Shown piece by piece: positions 11,063 to 22,680 of a stretch of 64,000 nt of DNA. A program made the position numbers and the translations under genes. The notes under the pieces are model-generated. The model saw only the letters and a list, made by a program, of their open reading frames with translations. It did no database searches and was not told the DNA's origin. Each line of letters begins with the position of its first letter. Positions within the stretch are counted from its first letter, which is position 1. Source of the DNA: Henricia sp. BOLD:AAB3569 (taxonomy: Eukaryota > Echinodermata > Asteroidea > Spinulosida > Echinasteridae); assembly GCA_037783545.1 (NCBI GenBank), contig JBBELK010000060.1:2976001-3040000 (forward strand), written 5' to 3'.

Positions 11063-14000
11063 ATGTGCAGACCGAAGTTTTTGCAGCCGAGCGGAGATGC
11101 CGCGCAGTCGCTGCAGAATTTGCAGCAGTTTCGCCAATTTCCTGGATTTTCCAGCCCGCCACCCCCTCCAAAGTCGCCAGAACATGATGGAGAGCTTCTT
11201 TCGCGATCACCAGTCTTCTCAGAATGGAAGAAGAGTGAAGCCTTTGTGCAGAAGCCTGTCGTGACAGAAGACCGTAGTCGAAGCCCATCGCCGTGCTCCC
11301 GGGCTGCGGTTGTACGGAGAAACGCTTCGCCGAGTCCCACCAGAAATCTGCCAATACAGCCTCCCGTTCAGCATGTTCAATCGCAAACTGAAGTTGCAGA
11401 AGTTACTTCTCTGCAGAGGGGCATAGCCTCGTGTGCTGGAACAGTCTTTATGTCTGTTTTCAGTAAGTCTGTGATTAAAAGCATTAACCTAATCTTTCAT
11501 GTCTTTGTTAGGTATTAATATTAAAATGTTGGTTACCTTTTTTTGTTTGTCAACAAACCAGGATTCTCGGGCTAAGTTGGTTGGGGTGAGATCTAGAGAT
11601 AAAAAAGAAAATTGCCCTTTTTTGCGATAAGAATTTAGATTCTTGCTCAGTTGCTGCTATTTGAATCAGTTTAAATTAGTTATTGGGCATTAATTCAGAT
11701 CCTGCATGCTGAGGAAATAATGGGTGATCATTCACCAAGTTGGCAGACTTCTTCTGGGCGAGGGTGGAGTGACATCAGTCAGTGAAAGGATCCATTGTTT
11801 TTGACCTGGCGTGCGAATTGCCTGCATAGCAACTGATAAAAAAGAATGGCGCACTGAGTCTGCGCTCTATAACCTTGTGGCATATTCCCTTTTTAAGCGA
11901 ATGACGCTGGAAACCGACACACTAAGAGTTTATAGACCCATTTGTGAAAGTTTTTATTTTCAAATTTTCAATTTTATTCCTTGAGCTTAAAATGTTTTTG
12001 TCTTTCAAAAGTAGAATTGCTCTCCCTCCCTCGAAGATGTGGCCATCCTACTTAACAGTTTCCTTTCTCCGTTTCGTATCCAGTGACTCCCTTGGATGTG
12101 GTTAAAGTAAGACTGCAGGCCCAGCAGCAACCATCCACACTCATACGTAAGTGGAATTATACTGCTGTTTGTTATTATTCCGTTTATCGATTTATATTGT
12201 TTTTACCATTTACAGGGTCCCATTTTGGAACTGCAGAAGACCATTACGTCAGACCTTGTGTACAAGAAAAAAATATGAATTTTCAAATTCTGAATGCTTA
12301 ATGTCATATACTAAAACCTGTTTTTTGCTAAAGCAATTATGGAGCCAAAATGCACGCATAATTTTGTGCGTACACTCCAATCAAGTATAACGTCGGTGTG
12401 TTGTGAAATAGATGAGGGCGGGACGACATCAGCCGGTGAAGACATGTTTTGTTTTCCACCTAGTACTAGTAGCACATAGCAACATGTTAAAACGAATGGC
12501 ACACTAAGTCGGGCTTCACGCTCAATGAGCTGTTCACTTTCAAGTAAATGAAGATGGGAGCGTGATCAAGGCTGTATCCGGAGTTCCCGGATGTCCGCGC
12601 TATTTTGCGCTCAAGCAAACTTTGCTTGAAATTACGTAACCTCAAGTGATTTTAATGTGCTTAATGTTTGTATTTACAGGGTCTTTCCGGTCAGTTTTCT
12701 CCAGCCACCCATCATCCACTCTAAACCTCGTTCCTTGCAGAAGTTACACATGCATTCCAGCAACACACTCACATTCCCACATCCCGGTGCCCAGCTCTGC
12801 TTCAGCATGCAGATTCAATGGGACCATGGTACGTGTAGGCAAGATATAGAAACATGTGTAATGTCCCTGTCAACTTTCTGCTGGATCAAAATAATTAGTG
12901 TTACAAATGCGAAATTATTCCAGTGGGAACAGATGTGAACACAACATTAACACCTTCATATAAACAAGTCCCAATTTTTGTGACTCGGACTCGACTCGAG
13001 TCACAATGGAAAATGACTCGGACTTGGACTCGGACTCGACCATGATGACTCGGACTCGAGTCACATATTTCAAAAAAAGGAAAAAAGATTTGTGCGCTTA
13101 TTGCAGTACAACGCGTAAATAATTATGTACACTGCTCCACCAGGCCGGCAAGAAACGCACGAGCACGTCATCATTTCACATTGTGTGAAACCATATCAGA
13201 TTTAGTTTCATTAATTTGGCGAACAAGTGACTCGTGACTCGAGGCTAATGACTCGAGACTCGGACTTGAGACTAATGACTCAAGACTCGGACTCGATATT
13301 GGTGACTCGACTACAACACTGTAAACAATGGACTTGCACAGACAAATTTGTAACTTTGATTGTGGAAAATTTGAGTGTTCAAAATAAGAAAATGTCCAAT
13401 GACGGATGATAAAATTACATGGAACTGTCAATGTAATTTTCCCAATTGCATATATTTTTTATGGTCTTTTTGACCATATATGGCCATAGGGTCATACATA
13501 TATACAGTAAAACCTAAAACCGTTAATAAGAGGTCCTTCTTTTTTGTGTGCAGATTACCTTGTTTATAACAGAAACCTTGTATTATCAGGATTGAAAACA
13601 ATAAAGAATAAGAGATTAAAATGTCCCAATTATAAAAACAAATTTCCAATTATAAGAATGTTGTATTAACAGTGTTTTTAATTATTATCAAGTTTCGACT
13701 GTATTTCCTTTGCACAACAATCCTTGATGTTTCATTTAAAATACTTTTTAAATTTTTTTTTATTGCCAGGATGCCTTTGGGAAGATCGTTGCCAGCGAAG
13801 GGTTCTGCAGACTTTGGAGTGGTCTTACTCCTGCACTGTAAGTAGACAGAAATTGATAAACTTGCCGCTCACCAACAATAATTCTGCCATTTCACAAAAA
13901 ATTGTTTTCCCAAGCTGATTGGAATCGACTACTGCCATGATAGGTCTTCACACAAGTGTGAGACATTTGTCACACAGGAATTACATGTAGAGGCATTTAG

Positions 14001-17000
14001 TTGTCTTCACAAGCCTCACATTTCGCACGCGAAGGGCACTGCTATTTGTGTATTCTGAGGGGTTGTAACTGTTCATGAAGGCTGCTTGACTGGAGTTCAG
14101 GTAGCTTTCCGTACAATAATTCATACTTTCTTACAATTTGTTGTTCTGTATTAAAATTGCACTGCAGGTTGATGCGCATCCCATCCAACGTGATCTATTT
14201 CTCGGTGTATGAGAAACTAAAGACATCCATGGGTTTTCAACCAGGCAAGACGGATAAAAACAGTGTTCTCATAACGCTGTCGGCAAGTGGCACAGCTAGA
14301 GGTAAGTTTGCTCAAAGGCTTGTTGTTTGGCAAGGACTTAAATTTAAATTTATTTCTGTCCAGGGGCCAATTTCATGACGTTGTTTAGCCAAAAAATGTG
14401 CTTAGCGCAGAATTTGTTTGCTTTATAAAATGGGTTACCAGCCAAAACTGTATGTCAAATTGTGTTTTTAGAAACAGGAGCAAAATATGAGTAAATACAC
14501 ATCACATACAATATTGGCTGGCTACCCATTTTTGTAATATAAAGCAAATAAATGATGTGCTCAGCAATTTTCGTGCTAAACAGCGCCATGAAATTGGTCC
14601 CAGGATGGTACTTAATTTATTTAAGGAGTTAGCAGCTAAAGGTGGTTTTAAAAAAATGTGTGTGCACACCCCTTTGTTACCATTCACTTAAAGCCCCAAT
14701 ACATTTTTCCGTGTAAAATGGTACCTTTGTGGGAGATATTGCCAACTTAAGGTGGGTTTTTAAAAAAAGTTGTCTGCAGACAATTTTTTTACCATTCATT
14801 CAACACAAAAACCATGCGTGGATTTTTCAGGTTTTCTGAAGTATTACTGCATCTATGTGGCTGAAATTTCTACATGACAGTTTATCAACATTATTCTTTA
14901 GTTATGTAATGCTGCTGTACCTGTTTTTAAATGTTTTTCAATCATGTAATCTGTCTTCAGCTAGCCTACATGTGAAAACGTTACTCTTTCCATATTGCAG
15001 CTGTTTCTGTGACAGCAGTCAGCCCAATAGAGATGATACGCACCAAGATACAAGCTGAACCGATGTCGTATGCAGACCTGGCCCGCTGCCTCCGACAGGC
15101 AGTCAGGAGTGATGGCCTGTCTTCGCTCTGGAGAGGTCTTGGCCCCATGCTAAGCAGAGACGTCTTGTATGCAGGTAGGGCAATCTGAATGTTTCACATA
15201 AGCCATGTTTGCATTAGGCTTATAATGCATAGTTTCGACATGTCAATCAAGCCAAACTCGTGTGACCATATATAACCAATCACAACAGAGCTACGCAGAC
15301 AGTGTATTAGTATATCGCGCACACACTACGAGCAACTAACACTGGAAATTGGGCACAAACCATTGTTAATAACAATGGTTTGTGCCCAATTTCCATTGTT
15401 AGTTGGTCATAGTGACAACAGACACACGTGTTTGAGAGCATAGTTCTCGGCTGTACTGCTTGTAAAGCCGGCCGTACACCTTGCGTTCCGACTCCGTTGC
15501 GATTGCACAGACAGGCCAAGTTTCGAGCATGCTCGAAATTCTGCGATTGCGTTGCGTCGGACACGTACAAAAAATCGTGACAACATTTGTTTTCCTTGTT
15601 GCAATTTTACAGTGCTCTACTGGACACACTACGAGCTTCTTAAGGCTGAAATGTGCAAGATTTGTCACACTGATAAACCCACAGTCGCAATGACATTTTG
15701 GGCTGGTGCTGCGTCTGGAGTGGTAAGTATTGCTCAGTCATGTAAAGAGCTGATCAAACGATTGATGAAAATCTGTTTTGTGCTAAAAATTGAGAGTATA
15801 CTAGCTAGCTGGTTATATATCTTTGTTTGTTTTTTGTGATTTTCAAATTATCACAAAAAAATAATCCTTTTGTTCGCTTTTGCCATCGTCAATTTCTGGT
15901 CTTTGGTGAGTTTAGAGACAATGCATTTCCACATGTACTCAGCTATACGCCCAGAACTATAGAGTAATGCCATGAAAATGGAATATCGATGGTTAAAAAT
16001 AGGAAATATTCAGATCTGCACAAGAGAACATACATTTGATACCTCAGTCAATGAGGACTTCAACATTGAGATGTTGAGTACGCCGTATACATGAGAAGTA
16101 TTCAAATATTGTTGAGCTGGTGGCTGCTTCCAACCGCTTTTGGCTGCTATAGTCTCTAAAGCCGGCCGTACACCTTGTTTCGTCCGTGATCCGATTATGA
16201 TAGCGCATGTTGTGCGATGCATTCCGATGGTGATGTGGTGATGAGTACTAGTCCGTCGCAACGCAATCGCAGAATTTCAAGCATGCTTGGAATTTGGCGT
16301 GTCTGTGCAATTCCCACGGAGTCGGAACGCAAAGTGTACGGCCGGCTTAAAGGGTTAATGAAGTTTTGCCCAGACTTTGTAACATCCGACTTACTTATGT
16401 ATACAATATGTCTGATGATCATGAGAGTAGAAATAATGAGGTTATCATGACAAAGATTGTCTTTTCTCTTGGTAGCTTGCTGCGATCATATCAACACCCT
16501 GTGATGTTGTCAAAACACAGAAACAGATCACCATTGGAAAAACTGCTGGATCTAAAGGTGAGTTCTAGAAAGATAAAAGTTTTTAGACATGATGTTACAT
16601 ATAGAAAACTAGAGTGCAAACTCAACCTCCTAGCAAGATCCCAAGAGGATGTCTTCAGGAGGAAACCGACCAAGTACCAAGTAGTACATGTATCAACACA
16701 TGCTGTGTTGATATGGGCTTTACTATTTTGGCTTAAATGTGGGTGCAAAAAAAAAGCGCAATTAATGTTGGTGTTGCCCTCTTTAATTTGTACCCATACA
16801 TGTAACTTTGAGCCAAGGTGGCTCACAGTAGAGCGTGATCCAATTCCGTCCCTCACGCGTGATGGACGGAAATCAAGAGACAAATTTAATGCCTTTCCTT
16901 AGTCAACAACAAATGAAAACTAAAGTGAACCTGTTTGTTTACCTTCTACTGATGTTAATACACACACCCAGTTTATCACGTTGAAATTGACTTTACAGTT

Positions 17001-18729
17001 TTATGCGGAGGGTTGTTTTTATGCGTGAGGGACAGATAATCAATAAAATTGACAAAAGAGGCAATTTTTGTACATGCATTTTCAACTATTTCTTGAAAAT
17101 GTGATGGCACAGTGTGCCCAGTCAAATTTATTCTGTTAATTTTTGTAATATGATTGTAAAATATGTACATTTCTTTACAGATCGAGGTATTATTTTGATT
17201 TATTTAAGAAATTTTTAAATCTTCATCCAGTTCTGGATCACGCTTATCAGTACACATTGATATGCATTACGCATGGCACAAACTTAAAATGACTAGAAAT
17301 CAATGCATTGTTAAATTCTTATATTACAGGTTCATCAGGCAGTGGTGCGCTGCAGTGCAGAACAAACAGTCTGACAATTATGAGGATGATCTTTGCACAA
17401 GCAGGAATGAAAGGTCTCTTTGCTGGTAAGATAAACAAATTTCATTGTGGAACCTGGGAAAAATGAAACATTAAATTAAAAAAAAAAAATTCAGTGGGAA
17501 ATTGCTTTCTCTTCTCAACATAAATTTGAAGAAAAAAATTCACATATGCTGATGATGATACAAGCTAGATTTGATTTATGTAAAGCAACAGGAAGCAACT
17601 CACGGCAACTGGGAACAACTGATCAGTTGCTTAAAAAGGTTGATGTACTCGCACTTGCAACTACTGGCAACTGAACAAATTCCAGTTGCCGCGAGCTGCT
17701 CATGTTCTACTCTCTGTCAACTAGTTGTATCCAGTTACGGTCAGTTTCGTCGATGTATGCGTACTTGCAACTTGTTGGTGTCAGTTGAACGAGTGCATCT
17801 GATCATGTGAGGTGCACATCGACAGCAACTGATGATCAGTCGAGTTGCTTCCAGTTGCTGGGCTTAAATGATTTCAGTTGGCCATTCAGTACCATCTGCT
17901 TGATGACCGAGATGTTAAAGAAGAATTATACCCAAGAAAGAAGACATTGTACTAAACAAGTGCAACATTTACATTGTTTTTATACAATGAACTTCAAATA
18001 CAGCCCACTGAAAAGTGGATACAAGCTTTACCAAGAATGGTAATTGCAGTGCTGTCTTGTAGTGTATGCACCACCATTTTGTCAGAAAACTGAGCAAAGA
18101 ATGGTATTTTTGCGTACAACTTTTTAGTGAATTGCCACAAGAATGTATGAAGTTGCAGCACCTCTTTAACAAAATATAATAAAATGGCAACAGTTTTTTT
18201 TTACAATACAATGTCTGTTGAGCCTACTGAAAATAAATAAACTCGGGGATGTTTAAAGGAGCATGTCCAGATCACATTTTTGACCCACCCACTTTTAAGA
18301 TTTTCATACCATATCAATTGTCATATTTTTCTCATTACCATTCTGAGATTTCACATTCTCAATCTGTGTATTTTCAAGGATATCGTCAAAAAACACCGAT
18401 GTTTTGTAAACTAATTTATCTGGTTCCATACAGCAGTGCAGTAATTACACCAACCTTTTTGCTTCCACATCCAAATTGGAAATTGCAAAATTCCTGTTTT
18501 CTTCCCATGGATAGTATTTTGAGGAGGTACTTTATATTATTGATATGGTTAAAACGAAATCCATTTTTCTGAACATGCTCCTCAAATACATGTACGCCCT
18601 TTTTTTGCATCCACAACAGGAACTGTGCCACGCATCTGCAAAGGTGCGCCCTCCAGTGCTATACTCATCACAACCTACGAGTTCTGCATCTCGCTGTTCA
18701 GAAAGCACAACTTGGAAAAGGGTTACTGA
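11063..18729 (+). CDS. SLC25A39/40-like mitochondrial carrier, copy 1 (10 exons, 461 aa)
   Basis: Exons: 11063-11462, 12084-12146, 12680-12828, 13770-13837, 14168-14301, 15001-15174, 15613-15722, 16476-16557, 17330-17425, 18620-18729. All introns are GT-AG and the frame closes exactly (1386 nt). Mitochondrial carrier family: three repeats with signatures TPLDVVKVR (residues 135-143), SPIEMIRTK and TPCDVVKTQ, and the C-terminal STYE-type motif as TTYEF. The SLC25A39/40 type is shown by a first matrix loop encoded in its own exon before the FNGTMDAF block. Vertebrate members import glutathione across the inner mitochondrial membrane. Oddities: an N-terminal extension of roughly 75 residues relative to copy 2 (Pro-5 run, Ser/Pro-rich), and a matrix loop with only three Cys (174, 179, 198) plus HSHSH. 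The start is the first ATG after an in-frame stop. Confidence 0.9.
12981..13313. repeat. Word-rich element: GACTCG / CGAGTC
   Basis: GACTCGGACTCG and relatives occur more than fifteen times, mostly as gactcg with some complementary cgagtc, in two clusters (12981-13064, 13226-13313). In intron 3 of the first carrier. The same word fills a second copy at 18998-19545. Confidence 0.7.
14360..14604. repeat. MITE with CCAGGGGCCAATTTCATG ends
   Basis: Left end CCAGGGGCCAATTTCATG pairs with right end CATGAAATTGGTCCCAGG. In intron 5 of the first carrier. Same end type as 47559-48032. Confidence 0.75.
15224..15300 (+). repeat. Fragment of the AATGCATAGTTCCGA MITE family
   Basis: Matches the left 75 bp of the copies at 38610 and 63536 (aatgcatagt, tgtcaatcaa, aaccaatcacaacagagct). 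Truncated. Confidence 0.75.
15325..15414. repeat. 90-bp palindrome in intron 6
   Basis: Near-perfect inverted repeat centred on ttaataa at about 15369 (caaaccattgtta / taacaatggtttg). Follows the MITE fragment directly. Confidence 0.8.
15466..15583 (+). repeat. Truncated copy of the AGCCGGCCGTACAC MITE
   Basis: Starts taaAGCCGGCCGTACACCTTG like the full copy at 16160 and shares gattgcg, gcatgct and gcgttgcg words, but lacks the right terminal repeat. It lies 30 bp before the exon 7 acceptor. Confidence 0.7.
16160..16347. mobile_element. MITE with AGCCGGCCGTACAC ends and TAA duplication
   Basis: Left AGCCGGCCGTACACCTTG, right AAGTGTACGGCCGGCT, flanked by TAA on each side (16157-16159, 16348-16350). 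A 3-bp TAA/TTA duplication is usual for PIF/Harbinger elements. In intron 7 of the first carrier. Confidence 0.75.
17573..17885. repeat. Word-rich element: GCAACT / AGTTGC
   Basis: About ten copies of GCAACTG or CAGTTGC in both orientations over 310 bp, in intron 9 of the first carrier. Another member of the word-rich class. Confidence 0.65.
18252..18586 (+). repeat. MITE family M2, copy 1 (AAAGGAGCATGTCCAGA ends)
   Basis: Left AAAGGAGCATGTCCAGA pairs with right TCTGAACATGCTCCT. The interior is shared with 19069-19412 (same strand) and 59947-60276 (opposite strand). Its right end lies 34 bp before the last exon of the first carrier. Confidence 0.8.
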
Positions 18730-18997
18730 AAGGCAACAAAATGATGCTCTCAGTTTGTCGTCGAGTACTTGCAGAATTATCTTTGACTGTCTAAATAAGG
18801 TCGGGTTATTGAAGAAAAGTGGCATTTTTTTTTCAAGTCTGGTTCGGAGTGATATGGAATTTGATGATGTTCTTCCTTTAAAAGCAATTTTTATTTGTGC
18901 AATGATAGAGGTGGTAGAGACGGTGTGATGTCATATAATTATATGACATCACATCACATCAGAAGGTAAAACTTGGTCCATTGAAATTGGCATGGGT

Positions 18998-19545
18998 ACA
19001 CACGTAGTTGAGTCACTTGGGTCGAGTCTGAGTCACGAGTCATTTGGGTCGAGTTCAAGTTTTTCAAAATCACATTCCAGATCACCCCATTTTTCCCATG
19101 GGTGTTGAGATTTTGATACCACATAATTTGTCATATTTTTCTCATTACCATACTGAATTTTCGCGTTCTCAATCTGTATATTTTCAAGAATATCGTCAAA
19201 AAAACCACTGATGTTTTATAAGCTAATTTATCTGGTTCCATATAAAGCAGTGCAGTAATTAAACCAACCTTTTTGCTTCCACATCCAAAGTGGATATTGC
19301 AAATTTCCTATTTCCTTCCCATGGATAGTATTTTGGGGAGTTATTTTATATGATTCTTGGGATAAAACGAAATTCAATTTCTGGAAAAATCTGAACCGCT
19401 CCGATCCTTTAAATGTATGCAAGTCACAAGTCCCTATTCCGAGTCTGAGTCATGACTCGAGTCAAGTCCGAGTCACTGAAATTGTGACTCGAGACGAATT
19501 CGAGTCAGAATCGTAGACTTGAGTCCTACAATACTGATATTTCGT
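18998..19545. repeat. Word-rich GACTCG element split by a MITE
   Basis: GAGTC / GACTC words in both flanks (18998-19065, 19425-19545) surround an M2 MITE, so the MITE inserted into an older GACTCG element. Just 3' of the first carrier, possibly in its 3' UTR. Confidence 0.65.
19069..19412 (+). repeat. MITE family M2, copy 2
   Basis: Colinear with 18252-18586 over its whole length (gataccacat, ttgcttccacatccaaa, ccatggatagtatttt); the left end is eroded and the right end keeps CCTTTAAA. Confidence 0.8.
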
Positions 19546-19564
19546 GCTTGCATTGTTAACTTAA

Positions 19565-19570
19565 AATAAA
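19565..19570 (+). promoter_or_regulatory. Candidate poly(A) signal for the first carrier
   Basis: First AATAAA after the stop at 18729; others follow near 19664 and 21231. Which one is used cannot be told from sequence. Confidence 0.25.
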
Positions 19571-21280
19571 TGTCTTGCCTGCGAAAGTGAAAGGCCGCTA
19601 ATAATATACAGTTGCATGGTCACCCAGCCTTGAGCTTGTACACATGTTATGGTAAATATATGAAAATAAAAACAAGTACATGTACGTTGTGCATTGTGTA
19701 GTGTACCCATGTGATCAAAGTTCTGCGAAAATGCAGGCAGTTTTATTGGCTCCATATTTACTGTAACTGCATTTTGAAACTAAAATTGGAATTTTGTGGT
19801 TTTGTGTGTTATGAGCCAAAGCAGACGCTACTGCAAGTTATTAAAGAACATTTTTAACAGGGTATGATTGATTTGAATCCAGTACAAATTTGTCGTTTAC
19901 GTGTAATTTTGGCTGCATGGCTATAAGCCAACATAAAATAACATTTGTATTATTTTAAGTTACTGTGATTTTATTCAATTGTTGTGACATGTGTCTAGTC
20001 TCACAGAACCAATGAACGTATTTTGGTGTTAACTGCAATAGTATATGTATACTTATGTAAAGATTTTAAGCTGCCGGACAGTAAGCACATTTTAAATCTA
20101 TTGTATACATATTTTTATCCTTTCATCTGAGCCAGTAGATATTTTTCATTTGTATAGCTCCATGGTTTGACTTGGTCAGTAGTCAGTACAGGGCTCCAGC
20201 TGGCAACTTACTTTTAAATAACCCCAATGTTTTTAGCCAAATGCAGAGCTGCCAATCCGGTTTTTCAGAAAATTACTAATTTTGTCAGTCCTGACATGGA
20301 TAAAAAACCTCCTGGATTGTCAATTAACAACCTTGGGGATTTTTAAAGATGTGTTTGGAGTCACAGATTGAACCTGTTTTCCCAGATGTCTTCCCCAAAA
20401 TCCGGGAGGGTTGGCAGCTCTGCAAATTATATTTTTTCGGCAGCCACATACGTTACTTTATTTAAACAGGATTATAGCAAGGTTTGTAAAACAAAAATCA
20501 ATTCATTTTCAATGGTGACTCACAGGTGGAACCCTGTCAGTAGAAATTCTTTGTTGTCTTTCATCACTTGGTAACGAGGTATTTTTTCATTCCATACACT
20601 TTTTCAGTTTGTGTGTTCACTTGGTCAACACATGTTTTTCATTGATAGCCTTTTTGTGTTGATCAGTAGATATTTTAAATTTGCACCACCAGGTCCATAG
20701 ATACTTTTCAATGTTTTTCTCGAGATCAGAACAGAACATACTTTTAATATATATTTGTTCAAAACCAAATATTTTAATTCTGTGGAGTACACAATCACAC
20801 AGTGTCGGAAAAAAACCCTTGTGTGCTCAATGTATTTACTGAATTTAGATTTTTTGGTAATTTCCTGGATGTAAAAACTAAGTCCTGCAAATATTGTTGG
20901 CGCACTTCGACTACAAATGGCATATAATTTTGTTGGTGTCTGGTATTAACTATGCTTTCATTTGGCAATGTGTAATTTTTATACAAGTACACGTACATGT
21001 ATGTTAATTTGTTACCATTTCTGTAGGTCGATTGTAGCTCTGTTTATTTCATCGGATCACAAAAACGCTACAATTTCAATTTCAACAAAAACACTTCCAT
21101 GTTTCAGTAGTTTTATGTATGCATCTCTATTAAGGGTGCTTTTTGTGCGAAGCCAGTGTATTATATTTCCAATGCACTTTCTCTTTTTTTGTTTTATACA
21201 AATATTTTGTACTTTTAGTTGGGATTTTACTTAATAAAGTAAATTCATCGAAAATATATCAACGAGAGTTAATTTGTATA
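19571..21280. other. Intergenic, no gene seen
   Basis: AT-rich with no supported exon. Contains one MITE (20243-20423). Confidence 0.5.
20243..20423. repeat. MITE with GCAGAGCTGCCAA ends
   Basis: Left GCAGAGCTGCCAATCCGG, right CCGGGAGGGTTGGCAGCTCTGC, 180 bp, non-coding. Confidence 0.8.
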
Positions 21281-21282
21281 TA

Positions 21283-21664
21283 TATTATTATTATTATTAT
21301 TTTATTATTTCTTTCTGGTATTCATACCAAGGATTCCTCAATAGTGCTCATTGCACTGTCACTCGCAAGCGTGAGGAAACCCATGAAGAATTAGAATTAG
21401 AAATGCATGGCCAGAGACACCGGGGATGATCCCCCTTGCTCTTCACGAAAGAATGCTCTGGGATCTTTAGAGTGCGTTTCCATTACCTAACACACTGGAC
21501 CAACGGCTTTACATCCCTTCCGAAGGATGGAGCAAGTGTGGTTGAGTGCCTTGCCCAAGGGCACAGGTACCGTAGCCGTGGGGAGGTTCGAACCTGCAAC
21601 CCCAAGTTTTCACCTATGATTGCGAGTCAACGACCTAAACCGCTCGGCCACGGTACACCACGAT
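21283..21664 (-). mobile_element. tRNA-Ser/Leu-like SINE with TAA-repeat tail
   Basis: On the minus strand it opens with gtggccgagcggttt (A-box region of class II tRNAs), then ggttcgaacct (B box), a unique body, and a TAA-type tail at about 21288-21312. Part of the body recurs at 27775-27960. Confidence 0.8.
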
Positions 21665-22106
21665 AAGGCCCCATATAACCCCTGTCCCCATATAACCCCT
21701 GTCGTTCCTGTAAAACTGGCCTCTCACGTTTATGATGATTTAGATTTGTCACACAAACAAAATTAGTTCTAACGCGTTCCCTTGCAGATAGAGCCATCAA
21801 TGGCAAAATGACGAAGCGATTTCTCTAGCGAGAACTAGGACATGCAAAGACGGCATTCTACTGGGTGTTATTACATTGCTATGAAAAAACGGAGAAATAA
21901 ACTCCAAATTGCACCTTTAAATTGGAGGAACACAAAGAGAAGCGGTCAGGCAGAAAGATGGGTTGGAGTGGAAAGCTAACTTTGGGAAATAAGGTCTGGG
22001 CATGGAGGATGAACAAAACGCGTGCGGTGATTAGTAGAGATTTAAATTTGAATCAAAAAACGAGTTTTGGTGCGAAGTAGTTACCACCTTGTCACCTTGT
22101 ACGTAC

Positions 22107-22331
22107 CGTGAGTCGATCGGCTACGACCCGGGCGATATCCCTGGCATCCAGTCTCCTGCCTCTTGTGCGGCCAAACATAATGTCCCGTTCTTTAGCTCTT
22201 GGAAGACGATATACACGTCCGAATAAACAAATAAGGGACCTTTCCACTACTGGCCTGTAGTGGTCTGGATGGCTGGATCTTTTGCAAGACCGAGACATAT
22301 TGGTCCTCGCAGTCCACGGAATGCGGAGCAC
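22107..22331 (-). other. Possible unassigned coding exon
   Basis: An open frame of 75 codons on the minus strand ends at a consensus donor (CTCACG|gtacgt). The peptide is basic (FGRVYRLPRAKERDIMFGRT) and not low-complexity. No partner exon or homologue recognised; it may be chance. Confidence 0.2.
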
Positions 22332-22603
22332 CCTTCTCTAGCTCGACAGTTCGTAGCTATCGAGTTTCGTCCATGCACGTTCCGCCTTAATTGCGAAGCG
22401 TCCAGCTCTTAGCGCTATATACAGAGTCACAGCTAGGGGACACAACTGTTTCAACCAACCTCGCCTTAGTTGCGAGTGGTCCACGGTCTTTCCAAATCTT
22501 CGTCAAGCCCATCAGGCCAGGCCTTCTTCCCCATTGCGATTCTTCTCCTCACTTCCTTTATTATCATCCAGCTCTCACCTTATCCGTCACCGGCCATAAC
22601 TCC

Positions 22604-22680
22604 CACAAAACACGAAACTGTTCACCACCTCTACTGGCTCCCCGTTGACCATAACACTTTTGAGATGGCCTGTCGATAAG
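22604..22680 (+). pseudogene. LINE reverse-transcriptase tail fragment
   Basis: Encodes HHLYWLPVDHNTFEMACR, resembling the conserved L-x-W-L-P-V block after the thumb of Jockey/CR1/L2-type reverse transcriptases. Otherwise surrounded by stops and shifts. Confidence 0.5.

Noticed and set aside
10935-11354. Minus-strand frame of 139 codons across the first carrier's exon 1
   Set aside because: Shadow of the GC-rich coding exon; no domain, no splice partner.
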